NCBI RefSeq assembly: GCF_907164915.1
Contig: NC_061863.1
Span: 30,723,258-30,787,257 of the forward strand
Length of the DNA stretch: 64,000 bases
Reading direction: 5' to 3'
DNA from: Impatiens glandulifera
Lineage: Eukaryota; Streptophyta; Magnoliopsida; Ericales; Balsaminaceae
Part shown: piece by piece, positions 50,080 through 63,638 of the stretch
Position numbering within the stretch: position 1 is the first letter of the stretch
Layout of the letters: each line of letters starts with the position of its first letter
Position numbers and translations under genes: made by a program
The notes under the pieces: generated by a model
Told to the model about the DNA's origin: nothing
What the model saw: the letters and a program-made list of their open reading frames with translations, nothing else
The model's database searches: none

Positions 50080-50743
50080 TCTCCATCAAAGAGGAGAAAA
50101 ACACTCACATACATGTGATCTGCAATTGATAAAAATCCACAGAAGTTAGTGTTAATTGTGCAAAATGCATCTGTCGCAGGCAGAAGATGCATATGTCGCA
50201 GACGGAAGATGCATATGTCGCAGACGAATAATGCATATTCGCCAGCGACTGATGCATTTTCCACCTGCGACAGATGCATCTTCGCCTTCGTCAAATGTAT
50301 ATTCCACCCTAAAACCATTCAACCACGCTCTAAAATCATTCAGCCACCACCTAACCTAAACCCTAAACTCTAAACGCTAAAACATAAAACATTCTTCCAT
50401 TTCAACATTAAACGATGGAAACACGGGAAAACTAACCTAAAATGTTGAAGCGTCGGCATTGCCTTGGCTTTCCGATTTCCTCCGTTTTGTTCGTTTTGTT
50501 GCTGCGATCATGAAGCAAATGAGAGAAAAGGAAAACTGAAAGGAGGAAGTTGGGAGAGAGAAGGAAAAGGATAAAAAAGGGAAAGAACGAGTCCCAAATA
50601 AACTGAAAGGGGAAAGGAATCATTTTTTATTTAGGAACAAAATGGACTTTTTACATAGACAAAATGTTACTTTGCAAAAATTATATGTTTTATGCTAAAT
50701 TTGGAAATAAATCTATTATCAGAATTATTTAATCAAATTTTCC
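50080..50743 (-). repeat. Right long TIR of the MULE
   Basis: Inverse of the left TIR. It carries the CG-word array (GCATCTGTCGCAGGCAGAAG, 50165-50295), AAACCCTAAACTCTAAACGC, a GGGAAAGG-rich leader (50520-50620) and the terminal AAATTTTCC. Similarity to the left copy is clear but not perfect, so the insertion is not recent. Confidence 0.8.
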
Positions 50744-50962
50744 CTCAAAATTTCGTTTTAGAAAATAAAATTTAATTTTGGGAAATTCACGGCTTCATCA
50801 AGCTTTGACCTCTCTCTCCGCAAGCTTCTGCAGTATGAACGGTGATGGGTGGTGTTACTGATTGTTTGACGGCAACGACTACCCTTTACTGAAGTTCCGA
50901 TCACCACTGGCGATGACCCCTTATCAAATTTGCGATCTTTCTCTCGATTAAACTCTTTGTCC

Positions 50963-53900
50963 ATGGAGGATACAAATACGGAGTTACTTTCTCGGGTTGC
51001 GGCTAATCATCTCATCTTAGCACAATTTGAGTCCTTCCGGGCAATCATTAGCACTCTCCGCGTCAGACAACCAAACCTCGCACGAGCCATTCTACAGAAT
51101 GTCGTTGCTAATTCCGGAAAATTGGATAGTGTCCTCTGGTCGGAGTCTTGCCCTTCTCCCGCTCTACTCGCGTATTTGTCATGTATCGAGCTCCTCCAGT
51201 TCGACGACCCATCATCTATATGGAGTTTCGATCCTCACACGTTGCGTCTGCGCGTTGAGTTATTGCTATACGTTGAAATGATTACTTCCAGGGTTTCTGA
51301 GAGCCTTCATAACGCTGTTGATTTGGAGGGAATTGAGAAGGTTGCTGATAAACTGACTCAAGAATACTCGCAAACTGAACTTTTAACTAGAAACGAGGAG
51401 TTGAAAGAGTTAGACAAAGATACTTCAGGGCCATTAAGAGTCTTGGATAAGATATCAGCTCTGGCGACTTGCAGGCTGAGTCCTGAATCTGTTGCTGTTG
51501 ATGAAGAAGTAGGTAGGGAGTCTTCATATGAGGTCGTTTTGGAGGAGTTCGAACTTACATGTTTGCAATCAGCTGTATTGGAGAATGCAGACATATTTGA
51601 TGCTTTATGCAGGAATATTCACAGACAAGTCATGAGTGTCGAACCTGAGGATCCAGGATTAGCAATTACATTACGAGTTGAAAGGAAGCCATCAATCTCT
51701 GACGGAGCTAAAATGCTAAGACTAATACAGAAGGCTGTTCAGATTGCACATTTAGATGCCATGAAGGAAGGATTGAAAAACAAGGAAGAGAAGCAAGTCT
51801 TGTCTCATATCCGGTTCCTTCATATGGACTATGGAGTGGAAGAGGCCAAATACCGGTATGGAGTGGCTTCCATATACTCAGCTTTTAGCTTGAATAAAAG
51901 AATTCTTTGAACTTTTGGATTGATTGATTATGTTGTCTCAGTTTTATTACTGATAAACTTTAGATTTAGTTGTCTTTAGTGATATTGAATGAATGCTTCC
52001 TCAAAACTGAACTTTCGTAAAATAAGGTATAGACTAAATTATTAAGTATAAATATGGAACACGAGAAACTGGATCAGATAGTTTTCAAGTAATGCTCTCG
52101 TCTTGTACTGGTAGATAAAACATTTGGGTAGATCATTTCACCATCAATTATTTATTATCTGCATTGATTTACAACAGCTGAGGAACGAATCTTTCTATTA
52201 AGGATCATCGCTCTTTTATCCTGGAAGTGTTAACAAATTGTATATTTTCCTTTTGCTACATGCTTGCAAAGGACACAAGCAACTAGAGCGTGATCTACAT
52301 TGCTGGTGAATCTCCCTTCAAATTAACCTTTTGGATTTCTTCAACTAAATGCTAATTTTCAGCCAGGCTCTTGGGAATTCTGAGATTTTATATCTGACCA
52401 CTAATTTCATCTTTGAGTGTGCGTACATTGTGATTAGGTTACAATCTTCCCTTCTTATTAATTATATTTCATTACTTCACCAAACAAGAACATTGTCATC
52501 TTTCTTTCTATTCCAGGGTTAAATTATAGCTGGAATCTGTTGTCAGATTTACATTTATGGTTTACGTTTGACCCATTATTATGTTATAGCAAACCCGATT
52601 TTTTGGTACTAGCAACCCAATCACTGGAGAAAAACCCTTCAATCCGAATAGGGTCGAGAATGCTGATTTTGAGAATAATAGTTGAACCTTAGATGAACTC
52701 CACTAGCAGAACATAACCCCGCAATATGAATAGGGTCAAGTATGCTGATTTTGAGAATAATAGTTGAACCTTAGATGAACTCCAGTAGCAGAACATATCA
52801 GATGTTAAGAACTCTTAATTTTTCCTGCTTAAATTTTCCTCTTTTAAGTCATATCAGTGGGTCTGAAGAGAACATAATGGATGCAATGTTTTTATGTTAC
52901 CTCTTGTATGGGAGTTTTATTTCTTTGTTCTACACCTCTTAACATTCTTCTAATGTCTGATAGCACGGTCTTGCGTGATATCGTGAAGAGAATAGTGCTG
53001 AGAAAGGCTGAATATGGAGATACCTGGATTGCAATGAGAGAGAAGTTATTGTTTATTTATGGAGAAGCTATTTCATCAAACTGCTCACTTCTTGTTCAAA
53101 TGATCCAGGTATTATTCTTTCCTTTCAAGTTAAGTTGCATTGTTTCTATTTTTTTGTGTGTCTTTATAGTTTAAATTATGAGTAAAACTTTTTGATCGGT
53201 TGCTAAGGAGAACTATTAAACCACATTTTGTATGTTATACTAAATTATGAAAATATCTGCTTCAAGAAAAATAAAAAAATTGTGAAACTCTTTAACTACG
53301 CTTAAAGGTAAGCTGTTGAGAAAGCTTGTTGTGAAGGTAGTATGCTATTGAAAGGAAGATGAATTGGAATATATTGATTGAAGTTAAGGACTAAGCCTAG
53401 AACTTCACTTTTTTAATGAGAAAACACAGGGGAGCCTACTAAAACTTGGTCAGTGATTAGGGATCTCATTACCATATTAGAGATCAAGGGTTCAAATATC
53501 GACAGATGACCCATAACTTAAAGATCTTGGTGAATTGCATCCACAACCTAAATTACTGTTTCCTCTGCCTAATATATATGGAGATTTTTTTGCAATTGTC
53601 AGTTCAGTTATGGGATCTGCACAAACATTGCCTTCCCTATGAACATGCTCGCTTATTTGTCACTCTCACCATAAGAAATCCTTTATTTCTGGAAATAATG
53701 ATAGTAACAGTTAGCAAATAACTTCTTTATGTATATGGAAAGAAATGTCAGTGGTCCATTTTTGTTTTTGATAGAAAATCACTTCCTTAATTTAGGTTCT
53801 ATGCTCTCATCTAAAGAAAAGGGCATTGTTTCAGAAGAAAGAAAGGACTTTCTTCTGTTTACAACCATATGGAGTAATTTCTTCTTCCAACTTGCCATGT

Positions 53901-56900
53901 TTAATACTCTGGAAATGCAGGTTGCCTTTCTTTGGTAAGTGAAGAGCTTAGTTTAATGAAATGAATTCTTGCAGGATATCCAGGATGATGTGCTTTCTGA
54001 AGAGATTAACATGCATAGAGCAGCAGATAATGAGCAAATTCCTCCTCCACTCGCACGTCTTCTAAGTCTTGCTACAAACATGGAGCATGGGAGAGATTCA
54101 GTTGACATAACTGCCCTGTTGAAAGAGGCAGTTTCTTATTGCACAAGAGAAATGTACCATTATGCCAGGGTTTCTGGAGTGCATATACTAGATAGTGTCA
54201 TGGACACTGCTCTCTCTGCTATTAAGAAAGGACAACTTCAAGACGCTAGCATTGTATGTGTCCATTACATGCTTACATCAACATCACATTTATTAAAAAT
54301 AAAGTGCTTATATTCATCTGAAGTCTTTCTTTCTTTTTCTAGGTTCTTTCGCTCTTTCCACGGCTTCAACCTCTGGTTGCTGCCTTGGGTTGGGATGTAT
54401 TGTCTGGGAAAACATCTGCTAGGAGGCAGCTAATGCAACTTCTTTGGACAAGCAAGTCACAGGTCTTACAGCTGGAAGTGTCTTCTTTATATGGAAATCA
54501 ACAGGATGAGGTAAATATTTCAGTTTCCAAAATTTTGTTTCAAATAGTTGTTTCTAGTCTGCCATCCTTGTATGCATAAGGTCACTTTATCTAAAAGTTC
54601 TAGTGCTTAATTGTTTAAACTTTATTATTTTCCTAGCTTGTACGCTGAAGAACTAATATATTTCTTTTGATGACTTTGACAGGTCTCCTGCATTGAACAT
54701 CTTTGTGATTATTTATGCTATCAGCTGGATCTTGCATCTTTTGTCGCCCATGTCAATTCTGGTCTAGACTGGTCCTTAAAATCTTCTTTGCTAATGTATC
54801 GCAAAGAATCAATTGGGTTCTCAAGTGAGGATGCTGACATGGATCCATTTGTTGAGAATTTTGTGCTGGAAAGATTATCTGTTCAAAGCCCCCTACGGGT
54901 ATGAATGCGATTGCATGTTTCTAAAACTGATGTTAGAACTTACTAGTTAGACACTATTTTCATCAATTCTGAAGTTTATAATTGAGCCTGTTTGGAAAAT
55001 AGTATTTTGTCACAATTACCAACACAATCACAATCATGTTATTGGTAACCACCCACTATTCCCATTATTCTTTCATGTACAAAGTGTAGGTAATTGTAAG
55101 TTTTCATTCCTACCAATATACTGAAAATTCAGCAAATATCTATCTTATTGTTTTCCCTCCTTACTCTGAATCTATGTAAACTCTTGGAAGCAAATAACAC
55201 TGAATGGGGGCTCTACAGGGATTTGAACCTGAGGCTTCAAGCAACTGTCCTTGTATTAGTTATGTCAATGTAAAACTTGCCTTGGTATATCTCTCCATGA
55301 TTGGACCTATAGATGCTGAACCTATAGAGGGATATAATATATAACTATATAATCTCATTGAATTGGAGAGGTTGCTTCTAATAAAGAATTTGGGAGAAAG
55401 TATTAGGTGTATGATGAAGATTTGCAAGCATGATTAATAGATTTTGTGTGCTTAAGTGTTATGGCTTCATGACGACGAATATCTCGCATTTGTATGTTTT
55501 TGAGGAAGCTTTGTTCTACTTTTGCATCTTTGGAGATCGTTTAGACCTAATGTTTGAGGTGATTTATTTTTTCTTTCTTTTCTCTCTAGGCCCAGTTTCT
55601 TCCTCCAGTCTCTTTTTTGGTAGCAGTCTGTGTATTATGTCGCTTTGTGACAACTTACATTTCTTGACTTGTAATATATATGCAAGTTATGAACTTTTCA
55701 TAAAGGGAAGTTGGGAAAGGAAGTTGAAATTGATATATTAAAGGAGTAGCATATTAAATGAAATAAATTTCTGTCAGTCTATTTTGTTTATTATATAAGA
55801 TATCTCTTAGCTACTATGAGATTACATGTCTTGGAAAATGCCTGGATATACTATGAGATTAATGATATTTATACTTTGAAGATAATATTTGGTCATACAA
55901 ATGAACATTTTTTCATCTTTCCTTCAACATTAAACACAAATAATACCAGGGTTTGTTTATATTCATTTGACCTCTTTGTACTCATTTCCTCTGTTTTATT
56001 CTTATTTTGCAGGTTTTATTTGATGTAGTTCCAAACATAAAATTTAAAGACGCAATTGAACTGATTAGCATGCAACCAATTAATTCCAAGATGGCTGCAT
56101 GGTGGAGGTAATACTGGTTTTCCTTTCCTCAGAAAATTTTAAGAATACTTCAGTTCATTTTGCTATAGAAGTGGGTATTATTCCTCTTCCATTGTGGTTG
56201 TTATCTGGGATGGGAAGTACTTACTAAAGATGACTGTAGTTGCTATTTCTTTTCATTCCTCATCAGATCATCTATGTTACGTTGAAAGAGTCACATGCAA
56301 AGTTGGAGGTTTGGATTTGTACCATTGCACTAAGGAAAGCTGAAAAAAGGAAATCTAATATGTTTATCTTTCATTCTGCTACCTTTTAGTTATCTATCAC
56401 AATTTTTGATGATGTAAATTTTAAGTTCACAAACATGGAATAGAATGCTGAATATTGGCCTAAATTGGCTGCTGTTTCTTTCATGTAGTTTTGTGTTGAG
56501 TTTAATTCTGTTTTGAAATCTTAGAAGAACCATGTTAATAGAGAAATGTATTAGGATGCAATTCTAATACCAGGGAAAAGTAAAAGAACTTAACTCTCCT
56601 TTCTTACTTTTTTTTTCTCTTAGCATTTAGTTTTCCCAATCCTTGGTCATTATCCAACGGATACAGTAACTTATAACCCCATAAACTTCGTTTTGTAGGA
56701 TGCAGGATATTGAACTAATTCACATGCGTTATGCACTTGAATATGCTGTCCTTGCTTTGGGATCTATGGAGAAGAGTATGATTGATGAAATGGGGTATGG
56801 TAGTAAAAAAGCATTGCAGCATCTGAAGAGTCTAGGAAACCATCTGGAAGCTATTATTACCCTCCCTCGCAAGGTTATTTTGCACTTGTTTTTTCATCTT

Positions 56901-59900
56901 CTTCTCTCCTCGGTGCAATGTGTCTCACAGTAATAAGCTATAAACATCTCTTTGAAAATGAAGTTGGGTCTTTTTCTTGGGCTTGTTTGGATTGGGTTAT
57001 TTGAGGTTATTTGAATAATCTCAAATAACCCATCATCTTTTCATCCATTCCCTCATCAATCACATTATCAACCAAAATAGTGGGCTATTTGTTTTCTAAA
57101 ATAATTATTTTGTCATTATAAAAAAAAAAAAGAACAACTAGTTAAACACATAGCCCGCCAACACACTTAACCAAGCGCAGAACTTGCCGCCTGACGGGCT
57201 TGAACCCAAGACCTCAGAGAGGCTGGGATACCCACCTCATTATATATTAATACCCTTTAAGTCTTGTTACCCAAATAACCCACTTTTCATAACCCCAATC
57301 CGAACAAGGCCTTATTCCTAAGTGCAAAAGACATATTGGCATCTAACCTCTCTTTTTGTTTTATGGTTTTTGATTTTCCCCTACCCATCCACCTCCATAC
57401 TCTGTGATGTTTGAACACTCCTTGCATTCTTTTAAATTAAATGTTGACATTTAGAAAAAAAGAAGAAGACATATTGAGATCATTGGATCATGCAGAAAAT
57501 TACCAAATCCTGAAATAATTAATTCACTACAATAAATGTGTTAATTTTATGTTCATTTACGAGTTTTTCATTTTGGAATCAGTAATGTCTAAATTTCTTG
57601 TGGATATGATCTGTATTATTTGCAGGTGTTGATGTTGAATGTTGTCATCTCGCTATTGCATATGGATGATCTTTTTCCTACCTTTTCTCATTGTGCACTT
57701 ATTAGCCATCCAGAATTGTCCAAAGATTCTACCGGGGAGGAAACTGATGGTGCAAGTAGTGGAGGAGGAAACAAGATGGCTGTGTCTTTCATACGTTTGC
57801 TGCTTGATATATTGCACCAGAATTTACCACTTAGTGTATTTGAACAACAGAATCCTGGCCCTATCCCATCTGACGGGATCCAAGTAATGGAATGGAGAGT
57901 ATCTAAGGCTAGAAGCTTTATTGAAGATTGGAGGTGGCGTTTGTCAATTTTGCAGCGCCTTTTGCCATTATCTGAACACCAATGGAGATGGAAAGAAGCA
58001 TTGGCTATCTTACGAGCAGCTCCCTCCCAGCTACTTAACGTGTGAGCTCAAGTACTCTTTGCTCAAAATTTGAAATTTGATATTTTCTTTTCATGGTTTA
58101 TGAATACTTAAGGTTCCTGTGTCATCATAAATCTTGGATCCCAATGCAAATGAAAATACATAACCAGGTCCTATAGCTTCCCATTCACCTCTTGTTGCTA
58201 TGATAATTTTTAAAGGGGGGTTGGGAATGTGCCCATGTTAAAATAAACCAATGAAGTTTAGCGGCACTTACAAAAGAAGTGCACCCTACAACAAAAGAGA
58301 TGCAACAAACTATATCAATAGGCAGGATAAGACCCTATACACTGTACTAATTAATCTTAAGAAAAATGAAGATGAATCCTAAATCATGTTTGGAATGTAT
58401 CAAATTCTTCTACACTCTATATGGGCAACTTTTGTTTCTTAACTTCTTTTCAAAATCCAAAGGAAGGACTTATATGTTCAATGGAAACTTTATGGTGCTT
58501 GTTTGATTTGCAGTTGCATGCAAAGGGCAGAGTATGACATTGGAGAAGAGGCTGTACTTCGTTTTGGCTTACCTCCGGAAGACCGAGCAGCCCTTGAATT
58601 AACTGAATGGGTAGACAGTGCCTTCAAAAGAATTTCTGTATGTTCCAAAGCAGTTGCATTATATCATATCAACTATTTCTAGGGTTATTGCAATTCTTGG
58701 ACTTATGAGCCTGTAAAATATGCTAAAATGTCAAGGGAAAAAGGGAAGAGAAAAAGAGTGATGGTTGCACTTGTCTTTGTTTTCCAAAGTAAACAATTTT
58801 TTCTTCTAAAGTGTCATATGTGCTTTATCCTTGTCTTTGTATATCTGGTATATATTGATTTCGATTCATGTGCTATTAGGTATCATATGGTGAGGGGCAT
58901 AAGAATATTGGGATATAAGCTAAGTATAAAAAGATTTAAATAGTGTTTTTTGGTTGAAGGTTCAAAGGGGTTACAATACACAATTTATCACTTGATATTT
59001 GTCTAGCGATATAAGGATATATAAAAGCAAAAGGGTTAGTATAATCGAGCTCCGTTTGATCTCCCAGAAGCGTCTCTCTGCAAATTATGTGTAAATTGTC
59101 ATGCTATTTTCCAATTAACAATTATCTATCCTAATGAATTATTAGACATGATATTCTTCTTTATGATTGTTTGAGACAAGTTTTATTATTCATTATTGTA
59201 GTTATAATCTTTGTGGATTATTTCCATAAATTAATTTATCTTCATCATAATTAAATATCTGAACGTTATAATTAACTGCTACTTTTAATATATCTTATTG
59301 ATAAAATCTAATATAATGATAGTCTTAATTGAGTTTTCCTTAACATGATTAGTGATAGTACTCATTTTAACATCATTAACAACTATACTAACATGATTAG
59401 ATGATGAGATGATAAAATATAGAACCCTATATGCTAGAGAGAGTACAATTGGGATGAGACAGAGATAACAACTCTAATGAGAGTATTCAACTAATTCTTT
59501 TCATAACTATAACATAATCACTACTAATCTATTTATACTATTTTATTTATAACCACCACTATCCTCTACAAACTGCTATTCAACCCTAGGGCATTAGGTA
59601 ACACTAACCTTATTCATTACCATAATGATTTAGTGTTATACATGTGGTAAGCCTTGTACAAGGCAGAATGATAGCAGACCAATTAAGTAAGTTCTGGAAT
59701 TGCGTTCTAAGATTATCTCTGCATATATTTTATGCTAAGGTTTATAATGAAATGAATATTCTACTATTGCAATTTTACATCTACATGTAATTGCATTTTG
59801 TATTTGTTCCAAAATGCACAATTGACTTCTTAGACATTAGTTGACTTTTGTGCAATTGGTAATGCCGATCAGAATTCAGTATGCTCTTGGAAATCAATCC

Positions 59901-60515
59901 TGTATTGTATCCTCAGAAAACTTGTAGTTCCTGGTATATTTTTTTTTTGCATATCCGAGTTTTCCAGTAAATTTGTCTTAATTGGACCAAAATATGAAAC
60001 ATTTAGCTCGAGGATTTGGATCTTTCACAAAATGTCTTCCTCTATTGCTTATTTTCTTTTATAATGAATCTTAATTGTTTATTGCTTCCTATGGGATTTT
60101 ACAATCGTATCATATTTTATTTTTTGATTTGTTGATAAGTTTTGCTTTTGAGCTTAAATATTTGTCATCTTAGCAAGCCTTTTCATTTTCCCATTGCAAT
60201 TGTTTATTAATTTTATTTTGCTTGGACTTGACTAATGCTGTGTTGGTAATTGTAACAAGGAGGAGGACGTTGTCACAAGAGCAGTTGATGATAATTCTTC
60301 TGTCCAAGAATTAGATATTTCTTCCTTGCGCTCACAGCTAGGTCCTTTGGGTGCTGTAAGTCTTTACATTTCATTTTTCTTTTATTCCTTAAGTAGTGGT
60401 GGTGATGCTGACTGGATCATTTTTGGTTATACTAGAAATGCATGAATTAAATAGGATAGAATATTATAGATGTCATGTACCAAGCTAAAAATGACAAACA
60501 TGGGATCCAATGTAA

Positions 60516-60565
<50 letters not shown>

Positions 60566-63379
60566 CCCACCAGTAATTTATTAAGTCATCCAGTGGTTTT
60601 GGGGTGTCTCACCTCTTGAAACCTCAAAGCATATTGCTCCTGTAAAATATAATATGTTCCAGTGGTTTTATAGAAGACAAAATTACTCCAAATAGACTGT
60701 TCAAAATAAATTTCACTATGCAACTCTAAATAGGCCATTTAACCACTGCCTATCATAGTCTCATCAACCATTTATCCTTCATAACTACTCTTACTGTTTC
60801 CAATCTCAGATTCCTTCCATATTGCTTGCCCATTTTTTTTTTTTGGCTGAAGAGAGCTTGGGATTTCTCATTGTCTGTCTGTGAATCAACTTTTAGTTTT
60901 AGCAAAAAGAAACGTCTCTGGTGTACAAATTCAACTGTAACATTCATACATGCATTCCAACATTGATGATTGTGGACTAGATTCTGCCATCACAAGTGCT
61001 TATGCTTGCAACACAAATTAGAAATTAGAGACTAGTCTGACTAGATAATGTTTGATTTAGCTAAATGTATAAAACACTAGATTAATACAAAATGTAGATA
61101 AATTAACAGAATCAAAGGGGGCTTAAAACAAACCTGTGAAAGCATTCCAAGCTGAAAACTTACTTTTTATGAAAAAAGCATCTCTTTCACTCTCTATTTT
61201 TCTTCTTCTTAGTTTTATAAAAGCTTGCATTGTCTTGAAATAAGTCCTACTTTCTCATCTTCTCACATATTGAATGCAAGTTGCCAAGTTCCAGTTTAGT
61301 TTAGCTCCGGATAAAGAAAAGTGTCCTGTGGACTTAAGATTAAATAAGTACATAACTAAGTGAAATTAATATAAGTAGGCTTGGAGGGTATCAAAAACAT
61401 TCAAGTTAAGCATATTAGGCAGTCTTCCCAAGATTTGAAACATTTAAAGTTTGGACAATAAACACGTGACTTCCATTTTACCATATGAATATCACATATT
61501 TGACTTCAGGATTAAGATTAAACTATAATATTTTCAATTGTTCTTCTGACCTTCATGGTTGATATGCCTGAATTTTTTTTATCAGATTCTTTTATGCATT
61601 GACGTTGCTGCAACTTCAGCAAAATCGACTACTGTGTGCCTGAAACTTCTAAATCAGGTAAATGTTCACTTTATTGCTGAGGTCATTACACGGTTCAATC
61701 TTAGTCTGTGTACTTTTCTTCCATATACTTTTTTTATAGGGATTGTAAATGATACCAAGGGTCTGTTGTATAATGGATAAGGAGTTTAATTGGACATGTG
61801 TTCAATAGGTTCACTTTTTTGTTGCTTAAAGTAAGCTCTGAATCAGAGAAGTTGACTAGCCCCATCTGTGATAGCTACTTTCACACTAGGTACAGGGTTT
61901 GGTATTTGAATTTTCCTAGAGATGCGGATATACTCCTAACACATTGGGACGGGGTTTGGTATTTGAATCTAAGCGTATTTGACAAATGCTGTTGAAATTT
62001 AAAGCTGGCTCACTATAAAGACATCTACTTCAAAAGTTGGAGTTGTGTCTTCCTAACAAAATGCTTATTTTTGCCTATCTTGGAGGTTGTTCTTTATTTA
62101 TTTAGTCTTTTTTTTTCTCTATTGCCTATAAACTAGCCTCCATTGTAATAGTTTCATTTTGAAAAATGTCAACTTTTCATTTGAACAAAGAAAAAAGAAC
62201 GCAAGAAGCATTCAAGCAAAACAAATAGGTGAAGGGGAAGGGAAAAACCAAAAAACAGGGAAAACAAGAACAAACACGGTTGGATGTCAATAAGATCTAA
62301 TACAAAACCCACTTTTCCGAATAGAGGCAAAAGCCTGAAGCATAAAGCCTTTGATTCTTCCAATACCGTAGCTTTTATCTTGAAATATTCTTCCGTTCCT
62401 CCCATTGTACTAGTTCATTAAATTTCTCTTCAAATTTCTACAAATACCAGTAACATACTACTCTTTTCCTTGCAAAATTTTTGGGAGCACTTCTTACATC
62501 AATAAAATCAATCGATCATTCTTCAAACTTCAACAACACATTTTAAACCTTGTCTATAACTGTTGATGTATGTTAGTCTTATTCACACAAAACAACTAAT
62601 TATGGAGCATATATACTGTAAACATGTTTTTGTCTTTGCAGGCTCAGGTTATGCTGTCACAAATATATCCTGGTGCTCCTCCAAAACTAGGCCCATCTTA
62701 CTGGGATCAAATACTTCAACATGTGACTATTTCTGTGACAATGCGAATTCTCAAAACTTTACATGAATTGGCTGAACAGGTGATTTATCATGCTTCTTTT
62801 TTCAGTGTTGGTTGGTTGTATGACCATCTTTCAGTCATTATAGTGTCGATCTGTAGACGAATTGCTATAACATTTCAATTTCAACACCATCCTGCCATCT
62901 GAATGTTATTTAACAATGTGTATATTTGTATGTTTTTACAACATTTAGAGCTATTTTGTACATTTTTAAAGTTGAAGAGCTTATTTGTACATTTGACCAA
63001 ATTTGGGGGGCTATTTCCTTGGTACATGTTATATCTCCATATTCTTGTACTCACATCACTGTCTATTATGAATATGCCAAGTATTAAATTAACTAATTGT
63101 CACTATTTCCAAGTAATCCTCTTCTCCAGTGCTATGCTATGGAATGTTAGTTCAGCTTTGTTTATAAACTGTATTACTTTATGTTATATGCAATATACAT
63201 TACTAGAAAATTTTATGCTCCTTAGGATAAATCTCCGCCACTTCAAAGCATTTTATCTGGGGGATTTCTAACTTATTTGCCAAAGGACCTGTATCGACAA
63301 GTACATAGGGAGCGAGCACTTGGTATACTACAACAAATGATTGAAGATGCTCACAAGGGGAAGAGGCAATTTCTAACTG
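50963..63379 (+). CDS. Large ZFYVE26 (spastizin)-like protein, N-terminal 990 residues (partial)
   Basis: Thirteen exons: 50963-51855, 52964-53108, 53975-54253, 54343-54510, 54683-54898, 56013-56107, 56699-56873, 57626-58041, 58514-58637, 60260-60355, 61586-61657, 62642-62779 and 63226-63379. All have GT/AG borders and the frame is open through 990 codons; the gene continues off the right edge. The start is MEDTNTELLSRVAANHLILA; 11 in-frame codons upstream lack an ATG. The protein is alpha-helical throughout, without a catalytic motif so far. Segments such as FESFRAIISTLRVRQPNLAR, AAWWRMQDIELIHMRYALE and FIEDWRWRLSILQRLLPLSE look like the plant homologue of ZFYVE26, a large scaffold of the endolysosomal/autophagic pathway. 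The identification is from memory of family features. Another giant helical trafficking protein is possible. The introns hold a MITE, a SINE and an LTR-like insert. Confidence 0.65.
52640..52802. repeat. 82-bp tandem duplication in intron 1
   Basis: GAATAGGGTC(G/A)AG(A/T)ATGCTGATT ... CTCCA(C/G)TAGCAGAACATA occurs twice, starting at about 52646 and 52728, with a handful of differences. Confidence 0.7.
53405..53515 (+). repeat. Possible tRNA-derived SINE fragment in intron 2
   Basis: GGGTTCAAATATCGAC near 53490 resembles a pol III B box and is preceded by an AGTGATTAGGG word. No tail or target duplication was found, so the call is weak. Confidence 0.25.
56981..57311. mobile_element. TIR MITE in intron 7 of the ZFYVE26-like gene
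   Basis: The left end is GCTTGTTTGGATTGGGTTAT and the right end is its inverse, CCCAATCCGAACAAGGC, with further inverted TTATTTGA.../CAAATAACCC words. It is the same family as 7167-7364. It is split by a SINE at 57121-57236. Confidence 0.6.
57121..57236 (-). mobile_element. tRNA-derived SINE nested in the MITE
   Basis: 116 bp, flanked by TCATTATA at 57113-57120 and 57237-57244. On the minus strand it reads from GGTGGGTATCCC, has the pol III B-box-like GGTTCAAGCCC (57196-57206) and ends in an oligo-T tail. Head, B box, T tail and 8-bp target duplication fit an Au-like plant SINE. The A box is weak. Confidence 0.75.
58638..60259. other. Long intron 9 of the ZFYVE26-like gene
   Basis: 1622 bp, AT-rich, with no coding exon or recognisable insert. 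Short open frames have no family features. Confidence 0.6.
60523..60560. repeat. (TA)n microsatellite in intron 10
   Basis: About 19 uninterrupted TA units. Confidence 0.9.
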
Positions 63380-63638
63380 GTAGTTATCATTTCTTCTTTT
63401 TACTTTTGAATTTAGGGTTGGAATAGTTATTTGATGCTTTCTTGCTAAATTCTTTAAATTATTGAGTTAAGCTTTTCTGTTGGTTCATTGTTTTTTATTG
63501 GGTTCTTGTAACCTCCTAAGGCATTTACATGATTTAATTCTTGTTAAATTATTATGTCAAAGCATGCTTTATTTTTTTTGGCAAAATGTGCTTTATACCT
63601 ACTCTAGAACTTGATACAGCGGATAGGATCATTGAAAT

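Larger units (their letters stand above)
43551..50743. mobile_element. MULE of the Kaonashi type, 7.2 kb, with ULP-like and mudrA-like genes
   Basis: Near-identical 9-bp target copies flank it: CTCAAAATC 43542-43550 and CTCAAAATT 50744-50752. The termini are GGGAAATTTGACGAAATAA and, inverted, GGAAAATTTGATTAAATAA. The similarity runs inward for at least 600 bp as a long TIR that includes TTATTTCCAAATTTAGCATA. Inside, a ULP-like gene reads rightward (44275-46970) and a mudrA-like transposase reads leftward (50024-47629), converging. MULEs that carry ULP-like genes are known in plants as Kaonashi (KI) elements. Both genes are broken, so this copy is dead or depends on relatives. Confidence 0.85.

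Noticed and set aside
50930..50962. In-frame extension upstream of the ZFYVE26-like start
   Set aside because: It begins with TTG, with no ATG; the ATG at 50963 is the first usable start.
57196..57206. GGTTCAAGCCC considered as part of a tRNA gene
   Set aside because: No cloverleaf or acceptor stem; flanking duplications and oligo-T tail mark a SINE.
62169..62405. 78-codon minus-strand frame in intron 11
   Set aside because: No family features, and it lies in an intron between two supported exons.
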